Made by a program: the position numbers and the translations under genes | In this document: positions 56,650-64,000 of the stretch, piece after piece | Layout: every line of letters starts with the position of its first letter | Numbering within the stretch: the stretch's first letter is position 1 | The notes under the pieces: model-generated | Told to the model about the DNA's origin: nothing | Seen by the model: only the letters and a program-made list of their open reading frames with translations | Database searches by the model: none | NCBI GenBank assembly: GCA_964017185.1 | Contig: OZ024880.1 | Span: 44,839,071 to 44,903,070, forward strand | DNA length: 64,000 nt | Reading direction: 5' to 3' | Origin: Rugalucina vietnamica | Taxonomy: Eukaryota; Mollusca; Bivalvia; Lucinida; Lucinidae

Positions 56650-56776
56650 TGACTATTGAGTCATTGAATATGATGTGATATCCAACAGAGACTACCAATA
56701 TTGACCTCGGCTTTGCCTCGGTCAATATTGGTAGTCTCTGTTGGATATCACATCATATTCAAGGACTCAATAGTCA
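56650..56776. repeat. 57-nt-arm palindrome
   Basis: TGACTATTGAGTCATTGAAT through CCAATATTGACC is repeated inverted with a single mismatch around a 13-nt loop. It is probably a foldback MITE. Confidence 0.85.
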
Positions 56777-56817
56777 ATAATTGTATAATATTCTTCAATC
56801 AGATAATATGTATATAT

Positions 56818-57027
56818 GAACCACATCATGAGAAAACCAATGTTTTGCAATTGCGAAAGCAAAGGCGCAGATAAGCTTCGCCTTTGTTTTCGCTACACGG
56901 ATAGTACAATTCCTCTACTTTCTAAATCTAAAAATTCCAGTTCTTAGTCATCTTCTGTGCTTGTACAGCTCAGTTTGTGTCGAAACTGGTCGGAAACTAC
57001 AATGTTGGTTTTCTCGTGTCACGGCTC
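56818..57027 (+). mobile_element. B-family MITE
   Basis: GAACCACATCATGAGAAAAC to TTTTCTCGTGTCACGGCTC. The palindrome is collapsed to GCGCAGATAAGCTTCGCC. It lies in an insertion present only in the left duplicate. Confidence 0.85.
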
Positions 57028-57052
57028 ATAATTTATATAGCAATGAATTCAT

Positions 57053-57328
57053 TATTCATGAGGAAACCTGATTTTTTTCACATGCTAAAATAAAGATGCG
57101 GCACAGCTGATCAGCACCTGTTTTTGCTTCAAGGACGTATATAGAACAATCCCTCTTCTTCTTCAATCAGAAATTTGTGTGCCTTTTGTTCACTACACGG
57201 ATAGTACTATTTCTCCTCTACTTAAATCCAAAATTTCGAACTTCCAGCCTGCTTCTGTGACTGTACAGCCTGATTTGTGTCAGACCTGTTCGGAAACCAC
57301 ATTGTTGGTTTTCCCACGAGGCGGCTCT
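57053..57328 (+). mobile_element. Chimeric B-family copy
   Basis: A diverged B left part (CATGAGGAAACCTGATTTTT, CAGCTGATCAGCACC) is joined to a well-preserved B right part (CACTACACGGATAGTACTAT to CCCACGAGGCGGCTC). This suggests two overlapping insertions. Confidence 0.75.
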
Positions 57329-57329
57329 T

Positions 57330-57830
57330 GTATCTAAGTCACTTTGGCAAACAACGCCAAACTTCACGACACGAAATGCCAAACTGCATGTAGATGAAGA
57401 AGCATAGCCATTATCAAGTTTCAGACCACCAGCCAATCCTGTTAAATTAACCAACATTTATAACTTCACAGAACTCATTTTTGACCCCTGATCAGTGACT
57501 TTTTTTGCTTGGACAGTACAATGCTTCTGAAATCCTAAATTTTGAGCTACTAGCCTTCGCTGGTGACTACAGGCTGGTTTGTGTCAGACATTGTAGGAAA
57601 ACGCTCGAAGACCAGTTTTCTTGTGTCATGCTCAACTGAGAAATGTAGAGGCTGGTCAGACTGCTGTTAAAAACATCTAAGAAATTTGTTTCCTGCGAAA
57701 TGAACAGGAATTTTCAGTTAACCTTTTTAAGACTATACATAAGGCATTGATTCAGAAAAGACTGCTTTTTGCATGTTTACGGACATTGGTTTAAGACTGG
57801 TTCATATGAAGACCAGATCACTGGGGTCAT
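57330..57830 (+). repeat. Segmental duplication, segment gamma, copy 1 (empty site)
   Basis: Matches 61744-62510: CTTGTATCTAAGTCACTTTG, GCCAAACTGCATGTAGATGA, TTTTTGACCCCTGATCAG, GAGGCTGGTCAGACTGCTGT, GGCATTGATTCAGAAAAGAC. At ~57712 it reads GAACAGGAATTTTCAGTTAA without the A element present in the other copy. Confidence 0.88.
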
Positions 57831-58129
57831 TGTGTCCTTCAGCAAGACACATTGACTACCCAGAGCCCAGAGTAGTGGTTGACACCCAGGAAGCGGTGTC
57901 TTTGTTCCGACATGGCTGAAAAATGTTGAATGGGACATTAAATCTCAATACAAACAAACAGAGGTATGGGGCAGCTGTCAAAATTTTCAAAAACAAATTG
58001 ATGTTTACCCATCAAATCCTGTGATTTGATAAATTTTGTGTAAGCAATGATAAAGGTTAAAGGACCCAGAAAATAATGGCATTCCTAATGCCAGGCTATG
58101 GGGCATTTTAATGCCACTCATTTCCTAAA

Positions 58130-58342
58130 TACTGTAAATTCGGAAATTTTCGCGTGACTTTTATTTCGCGAATTTTCTATTTCCAAATAATCAGCGAGTT
58201 CTTGAATTCGCGAGTGAGTGTCCATTTATTCTATAAAGTTTATTGTGACTCTTTATTAGCGAGAACTTTTAATTCGCGAGGCAACCAATTCGCGAATATT
58301 AGCGAAAATTAAGTTCTCGCGAATATTTCGGGATTTACAGTA
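58130..58342. mobile_element. O-family MITE with TTCGCGAA motifs
   Basis: TACTGTAAATTCGGAAAT and ATTTCGGGATTTACAGTA are inverted ends, with a TA target. The interior holds about seven TTCGCG/CGCGAA words. The other duplicate (54330, TCCTAAATTTCC) lacks it. Confidence 0.85.
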
Positions 58343-58395
58343 GCTTTTCTATGGTTTGATTGTTTTGTGGTTTATAATCCTGGCTGACAACATTT

Positions 58396-58627
58396 GAGCT
58401 GCCCCATGGGAAAACCAACAATCTGCATAGGCGAAACCAAAGGCGCAGATCAGCTTCGCGGTAACCGCGAAGCTGATCAGCGCCTGTTTTCGCTACTCGG
58501 ATAGTACAATTCCTCTTCTACTTGAATCCGAAATTTCAAGCTTCTAGCTCTTTCCTGTGCTTGTACAGCCTGGTTTGTGTCGGACCTGTTCGGAAACCAC
58601 ATTGTTGGTTTTCTCACGAGGCGGCTC
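58396..58627 (+). mobile_element. B-family MITE, complete, with ATTT target duplication
   Basis: GAGCTGCCCCATGGGAAAAC to TCTCACGAGGCGGCTC, flanked by ATTT on each side. The duplicate at ~54410 reads AACTTTCTGTCATATC across the site with one target copy. Confidence 0.93.
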
Positions 58628-58651
58628 ATTTCAGTCATATCAGAACAGAGC

Positions 58652-59133
58652 TCATTACGAAAACTTCCCCTTGCAATATAATTGAGCCGCCTCGTGGGAA
58701 AACCAACGATGTGGTTCCCGAACAGGTCAGACATAAACCGACCTGTACAGTCACAGAAAAGAGCTAGAATCTTGAAATTTCGGATTTAAGTAGAAGAGGA
58801 GCTGTACTATCCGAGTAGCGAAATCAAAAGGCGCTGATCAGCTTCGCGGTTACCGCAAAGCTGATCTGCGTCTTTGTTTTCGCATATGCAGATTGTTGGT
58901 TTTCCCATGAGGCAGCTCATATAGTGATTTTTAAAGTTGTAAAAAAATGAAAATTTTCAGTAAAACTTTTTTTTTATATTTTTCTTATTTTTGCTCAAAA
59001 CATAGATTGTGGGTACATGTTAGAACCGCCTCAGCCCGCCTCGCTGAGGCGGTTCTAAAGTGTACCCACAGTTCTTCTATATAAAAGTGGGTTTATGAGG
59101 GTATTTATTGCACTGACATGTTTTCCTGATGAT
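58652..59133 (-). mobile_element. A-family MITE with nested B
   Basis: CATTACGAAAACTTCCCCTT at the left, GACATGTTTTCCTGATG at the right. A B element (58684-58918, minus orientation) is inserted after TGCAATATAATT. The duplicate at ~54425 (CAGAACTAATGTGGG) is empty. Confidence 0.88.
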
Positions 59134-59218
59134 TGTGGGAAAGATAAACAATCAAATTCATTCAGTCTACTTTCTATTGTTTTAATAGTTCCTGAAAAAA
59201 ATGTACATAATGCGAGAC

Positions 59219-59391
59219 ACAATGTGAGAAAACTAGACTTTGGGGTTTCAGACCAGTTCCAACATAAACCATCCTGTACAGACACAGAGGAAGGCTGGAA
59301 GCTTGAAATTTAGGATCTAAGTAGAAGAGGCATTGTACAAACTGTGTAGCGGAAATCTGGTTTTCTCATGACGTGGCTCAAATACAGACAA
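59219..59391 (-). mobile_element. B-family MITE remnant
   Basis: CAATGTGAGAAAACTAGACT, AACATAAACCATCCTGTACA and TCTGGTTTTCTCATGACGTG; the palindrome is deleted. Confidence 0.7.
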
Positions 59392-59925
59392 ACCAAATTG
59401 GTAAAGGGGAATGCAAAGTTTGCAATATAAAAAATATTTGTTCATTGAATAATATTTCAAAACAATGTGACAACTAAACTGCCTCCATTTCGTTTTCATT
59501 AAATGCTAACATCATCTAAAAATTGTTACATATTTATAAGTGAAGCAAATCTAAAACTCAAACTTTAAAAATACCATGGTTCATAAATTGTGATTATGCA
59601 TGAAAGTCAACAAGAGTGCATTATCACATGCATACAAACACACACACACATGCACCATGGTATAACTGATTTATACAATTTTAGCAAACATGCCACTGGT
59701 GTCGGAGATAAATGGTGTAAAAAGTTGGCAATTTTGCTAAAAATAGCATAAACAGATAAAAGATAAACCTAACAGCAGAGTCAGTATACATGACATTAAT
59801 AAATTGAAACACATGGAAACATCTAAAACAATGAAATATCCACAATATCATAAAAAAAACACCTGAATAATTCCATACAATAGTCTTGCCAACACAAAAA
59901 CCGATGGGATAACCCCACTCTATTT
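59392..59925. other. Unannotated AT-rich sequence
   Basis: Apart from a short (CA)n near 59637-59650, no gene or repeat recognised. Confidence 0.5.
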
Positions 59926-60159
59926 GAGCCGCCTCATGGGAAAACCAACAATCTGCATAGGCGAAAACAAAGACGCAGATCAGCTTCGCGGTAACCGCGA
60001 AGCTGATCAGCGCCTTTGTTTTCGCTACACGGATAGTACAATTCCTCTACTACTTAAATCCGAAATTTCAAGCTTCTAGCCCTTTTCTGTGCTTGTACAG
60101 GCCGGTTTGTGTCGGACCTGTTCGGAAACCACATTGTTGGTTTTCCCACGAGGCTGCTC
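59926..60159 (+). mobile_element. B-family MITE, complete
   Basis: GAGCCGCCTCATGGGAAAAC to CCCACGAGGCTGCTC, flanked by TATTT on both sides. The central palindrome is unbroken, making it one of the best copies in the window. Confidence 0.93.
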
Positions 60160-60244
60160 TATTTCTCTGGTTTACATGACAAGTGGCATTACCACTATGG
60201 GACAGAGGCTTCTAATAATGAATGTAGGCCAATGAAAATGATAT

Positions 60245-60459
60245 GAGCCGCATCGTGAGAAAACCAGTTTTTTGCCTATGCGAAAACAAAGGCGCAGATC
60301 GCTGATCAGCGCCTTTGTTTTCGCCACTCGGATAGTACAATATCTCTTCTTTCTAAATCCGAAATTTCAAGTTTCTAATCATCTTCTGAGACTGTACAGC
60401 CCGGTGTGTGTCGGACCAGGTCGGAAATCCTGAAGCCTGGTTTTCTCGTGTCGCGGCTC
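60245..60459 (+). mobile_element. B-family MITE, palindrome loop deleted
   Basis: GAGCCGCATCGTGAGAAAAC to CTCGTGTCGCGGCTC, flanked by ATAT on both sides. Confidence 0.92.
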
Positions 60460-60499
60460 ATATACTAATGGAAATAATTATTGCTCGCATTACAAATTA

Positions 60500-60770
60500 G
60501 CCATGTCATGAGAAAAACGGATTTTTGCCTATGCAAAAACAAAGGCGCAGATCATCTGTGCAGTAACTCAGTGCCTTTGTTTTCGCTATTCTGATATGAC
60601 ACGCTACTTGGATATGATAGCGCCTTTGTTTTTGCTACCCAGATAGTACAATTCCTCCTCTACTTATATTTAAAATTTCAAGATTCTAGCTCTTTTCTTT
60701 GACTGTACAGACCGGTTTGTGTCGGATCTGGCCGAAAACCCTGAAGACCGGTTTTCTCGTGATGTGGCTC
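60500..60770 (+). mobile_element. B-family MITE with a duplicated centre
   Basis: GCCATGTCATGAGAAAAACG to TCTCGTGATGTGGCTC. The GCGCCTTTGTTTTnGCTA segment is present twice, separated by GATATGACACGCTACTTGG. Confidence 0.85.
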
Positions 60771-60997
60771 AAATGAAAGTATTCCGATATCTTGGAAGCA
60801 ATACATTTTAGTGTAAAAAGATCAAGGCAATTAGAATCATCATTTTGCCTGATTGTAAATTATGAAGACAAGGGCAAACAATATGGCAAAGAAGATGTAT
60901 TGCAGCTTACAGTCAAACCAAACGAACAAAAAGAGTTCCTCATTTTCAGATTCACTGAATTATGACATAGACTTTTATAGTGTGAAAATACAGGCCC

Positions 60998-62510
60998 ATA
61001 CCAGAAACCCTTTTGGGTTTGCTGAATAGAAAATACAATCCACCTCTTAATCTGAAATTGTGGTCTCGTTCATGGTTTCTGAGCTGCTAAGGCCCTATTC
61101 AAACTGGCTTATTCAGTCTCATAAGAAGACTAGAAGCTTGCCATTTCGGGTTTAAGTAAAAGAGAAATTGTACTAGCCGTGCAGCAAAAACAAAGACGCT
61201 GATCAGCTGTGTATTTACTGATCAGCTGATCTACGTCTTTATTTTTGCATATGCAGATTGTCAATATTCTGGTGTGGTGGCTCATTTGTTAATGATCAGG
61301 CTCACATCTAAAAGTTCATTTTTATATACTTTAGTATAGCCAATTATAGGTAAACCTAATTATAATAATTTTATTATAAGATAGAATTTTTTTTTCGCAT
61401 GACCTTTTTTTTTACACAAATCTTTTGCCCCATTACTGTGAACTGGAATAAGTAACAGAGATATTTTCAATAGAAGACAGAATGCAAGGCAACAGAGTCA
61501 CAAATATTAACAGTAATGCTATATTTGGTGTCTACAGAAGCTAACTATTTTATTTGTATTCAGGTTTGACATCTTAGTCATTAAGCCTGGCGTCCCTTTT
61601 ATGGGACATAGGCAAACAGAATAGCCCCAGATGTGACGCCAGATGTAAATTCAGTATCTGATGGAATATCACCAGGCCACCATCCTCCCCGAAGCAGACT
61701 GAGTTGTAGCAAAAGAATTCTGTTAGAAGCAATAACAGAGACGGCTCTTGTATCTAAGTCACTTTGGCAAACAATGCCAAACTTCATTACACAAAATGCC
61801 AAACTGCATGTAGATGAAGAAACATCGCCATTATCAAGCCTCACACCATCAGCCAATCCTGTTAACTTTACCAATATTTTATAACATCACGGAAGTCATT
61901 TTTGACCCCTGATCAGTTACTTTTTTTGCTTGATGGACAGTGCAATGCTTCTGAAATCCTAAATTTTGGGTTAATAACCTTTTTTTTGGTGACTACAGAC
62001 TGGTTTGTATCAGACATTGTAGGAAAATGCCCGAAGACCAGTTTTCTGGTGTCATGCTCAACTGAGCTGTGTGGAGGCTGGTCAGACTGCTGTTAAAAAC
62101 ATCTAAGAAATTCATTTCCTACAAAATGAACAGGCATTACGAAAACATGCCCATATGATATACAGTAATTTTTTCAGGTCAAAAATCGATAATTTTCAGA
62201 GGAAAATGTTTGATATTTTTTTCTTATTTTTGCTCAAAACATAGATTGTGGGTACACGTTAGAACCGCCTCGCCAAGGCGGTTCTAACGAGTACCCACAG
62301 TCTATGTTTTGGAGCAAAAATAAGAAAAATAGGTATACCCCTGCATACCCCAGTTTTACTATATAAAAGTGGGGTTTAAGGGGGTATTCATTACACGGAC
62401 ATGTTTTCCTGATGAATTTTCAGTTAACCTTTTAAGACTATATATATGGCATTGATTCAGAAAAGACAGTTATGGACATTGGTTTAAGACTGGTTCATAT
62501 GAAGACCAAT
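60998..62510 (+). repeat. Segmental duplication, alpha-beta-gamma, copy 2
   Basis: Contiguous counterpart of 55115-55610, ~56125-56215 (AAGCAGACTG.GTTGTAG, ATTCTGTTAGAAGCAATAAC) and 57330-57830. It carries a K-family fragment at 61578-61640, a B-like element at ~61060-61290 and an A insertion at 62130-62416. It lacks the insertions at 55.6-56.1 and 56.2-57.3 kb. Confidence 0.85.
62130..62416 (-). mobile_element. A-family hairpin MITE in a dated site
   Basis: CATTACGAAAACATGCCCAT to ACATGTTTTCCTGATG, inserted exactly between GAACAGG and AATTTTCAG, which are adjacent in the duplicate at 57712. The stem is intact. Confidence 0.93.
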
Positions 62511-62881
62511 GTCGATACCATAATTATATATGATGGATTTGTACATAAAGACATGACAGCATAAGGATGTAAGAAATTATGATAAAATGAGAATATCTGG
62601 GAAAGAGATTTTACACACAAGAAACTGTTGATAAGAAAAATCCCAAATTATCTGTATCTAAACTACGTAAATATTCCAAAACAGGCCTAATAAACCTACT
62701 AACTGATATTGCAAATATTGACACTAGTAGTAGGAAGTTGCATTTCTTCTGACAAAGTCCTAGAAGAATGAACCCAAATTCCAGCAAGCTCCAACACTAC
62801 CCCACCCACCCTTTCCCTTAATGACAAAAAATTCCTTTCGATCCCAGGGGGTGACGTTTCTCCATCTACATGACTTGGCCG
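62511..62881. other. Presumed 3' flank or UTR of the nuclear receptor gene
   Basis: Immediately downstream (minus strand) of the receptor stop codon. No repeat family recognised. Confidence 0.4.
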
Positions 62882-63117
62882 TCAGTTAATCATCTCTTGC
62901 ACTAAGTCATTTATCTGCAAAACTCCTTCTAGTGTCAACTGTAGAAATCGCTCGGCTGCTTTAGCACTGACCGTCCTTAATGTAGGTAACCGCAGTAGAA
63001 TTTTGCCATAGCGTCCGGTATCATGTTGATATTTTGTGAATATGTAGCGCCTCAAGAGGTCGAGGAATCTTGTCTGTATAGCAGTCACCACCGGCTTGTC
63101 GACTATGCCTATAGCAT
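62882..63117 (-). CDS. Nuclear receptor ligand-binding domain, last exon
   Basis: Acceptor TTTTGTTTTCCACAG, then 2 nt that complete an aspartate codon with the previous exon. The product runs AIGIVDKPVVTAIQTRFLDL, LRRYIFTKYQHDTGRYGKIL, LRLPTLRTVSAKAAERFLQL, then NDLVQEMIN and TGA. This covers ligand-domain helices 8/9 to 12. LVQEMI fits the AF-2 core (hydrophobic-hydrophobic-x-E-hydrophobic-hydrophobic) that recruits coactivators. SAKAAER and VQEM closely resemble retinoic acid receptors, while GRYGKILLRLP recalls RXR/COUP-type receptors. A RAR-like NR1 receptor is favoured. Confidence 0.85.
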
Positions 63118-63662
63118 CTGTGGAAAACAAAACATTTTTATCAGAATGTTTGAAGTTAATGGCAGGAACCGTAAACTCGCATTTCAATGTTCAGATAGTA
63201 TACAGTAATCATAATAATTGCTTATAAATTTGAATCTATAAAACTAAGTAACCCCATATTTCCTTTGCTTTACAGTTGCTCCTTTTGCTTTACAGTTGCT
63301 TCTTAAAGGTTATGACCAGTACCCAACACACTGGTGGATTTTAAAAGCTGGTCAACTCAATTGACAGCACCAACCCCTACCAAAAAACATTTGAACCTAC
63401 GGGCAGGCATAAAGTTACCCTAAATGCAGGGAAAGCTAAGTAACATCAATGCTACATAAATACAAGCCATTTCATGAAAAAAAAACCCAACAATCTGGGT
63501 TTCCAGCCAGGTCAGACACAAACCAGGCTGTACAGCCACAGAAAATAGCTACAAGCTATTGTGCTATTACTGCACAGCTGATCTGTGGCTTTGTTTTCAC
63601 ATATCCAGACTGCTGGTTTTCTGATGTGAGGCTCATATTATTTTTTGATGTTCCAAACTAAC
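63118..63662. other. Nuclear receptor intron
   Basis: Contains a worn minus-oriented B-family MITE (63467-63633, CAGACACAAACCAGGCTGTA) and a direct 20-bp duplication CCTTTTGCTTTACAGTTGCT near 63262-63300. Confidence 0.8.
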
Positions 63663-63850
63663 CTGGGTATGTCAATATTATAGCACTCATGATGCAGAAC
63701 TCTGCATGATCCATATTCAGCTCCTTCAGCCGGGCCGTGAAATCTGCGGTCGCCTGTACAAGTTCGAATCCCCAGCCCATCTTCTCTGCCACGCTCACAG
63801 GTATCACCAGACCCTCCCCAAACTTGATCTTATCTTCGTACATTACTGAT
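63663..63850 (-). CDS. Nuclear receptor ligand-binding domain, penultimate exon
   Basis: Acceptor TTTTTCTCACTCAG, donor CAG|GTTAGT, 188 nt. It encodes SVMYEDKIKFGEGLVIPVSV, AEKMGWGFELVQATADFTAR and LKELNMDHAEFCIMSAIILT, then YP. This corresponds to the beta-turn through helix 8. FGEGL lines up with the F-x-x-GL of RAR, and the MDHAE-x(4)-SAI block with the MDDAE-x(4)-SAI of RAR. Phase 1 at the donor joins exactly to 63117. Earlier exons lie to the right, outside the window. Confidence 0.88.
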
Positions 63851-63955
63851 CTGAGTGAGAAAAATCATACATTACTGATACATCATACATTACTGATCTG
63901 AGTGACAAAAATCATACATTACTGATACATCATACATTACTGATCTGAGTGACAA
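63841..63955. repeat. 47-bp tandem triplication containing the splice acceptor
   Basis: CATTACTGATCTGAGTGA occurs at 63841, 63888 and 63935. Each copy holds the same minus-strand acceptor, TCACTCAG|ATCAGTAATG. Confidence 0.9.
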
Positions 63956-63965
63956 AAATAAATGA

Positions 63966-64000
63966 AACTGTGCATGAGAAGACCAACAATTTGGGGTTCC
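63966..64000 (-). mobile_element. B-family MITE, start only
   Basis: TGTGCATGAGAAGACCAACA then TTTGGGGTTCC is the complement-oriented B start, cut by the window edge. Confidence 0.6.

Overview
The window is eukaryotic, gene-poor and about three quarters recognisable repeats. GT/AG introns, LINE, Penelope-like, CACTA- and hAT-type transposons, many hairpin MITEs and tandem-core elements, plus the look of the host proteins, point to a mollusc, most likely a bivalve. The species cannot be named from sequence alone.

Two host genes are well supported. (1) A mitochondrial ribosomal protein L17 gene (mL17/MRPL17) on the + strand has exons at 25502-25678, 28954-29025, 35655-35796 and 40515-40636. 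All splice phases agree and the product is 170 residues. A second copy of the last exon (38649 onward) is broken by a composite insertion. (2) The last two exons of a nuclear receptor lie on the - strand at 63663-63850 and 62882-63117. They encode the C-terminal half of a retinoic-acid-receptor-like ligand-binding domain ending in an AF-2 helix; the rest of the gene lies beyond the right edge. A damaged intronless MYND-finger gene lies at 20457-21252, and an orphan 99-bp exon candidate at 46992-47090.

Layout. 0-8 kb: retroelement fragments, a cluster of TACGTGAC motifs and a 145-bp tandem array. 8-13 kb: a degenerate LINE reverse transcriptase and a second retroelement (called D here) on the - strand. 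13-25 kb: MITEs, Penelope-like endonuclease remains, a tRNA-derived SINE, the MYND gene, a LINE split by a MITE, and hairpin elements. 25-41 kb: the mL17 gene, with introns swollen by nested elements including a hAT-type element inflated to 4.3 kb. 42.0-44.9 kb: a 2.9-kb CACTA-type element without a transposase, packed with ATGGCCATTA-like motifs. 47-53.5 kb: tandem-core elements inserted into one MITE. 53.6-62.5 kb: a tandem segmental duplication whose copies differ by MITE insertions. 62.9-64 kb: the nuclear receptor exons.

Repeat families named here. A: ~250-280 bp hairpin MITE, ends CATyAsGAAAACATG. B: ~235 bp hairpin MITE, ends GAGCCGCCTC, 4-bp target duplication. C, E, F, G, H and I: elements with tandem cores. 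D: reverse-transcriptase-type retroelement. J, K, N, O and P: other MITEs. Most of the structure is explained by nesting of these families, and the duplicated segment supplies natural empty sites that fix their ends. Boundaries of degenerate repeats are approximate.
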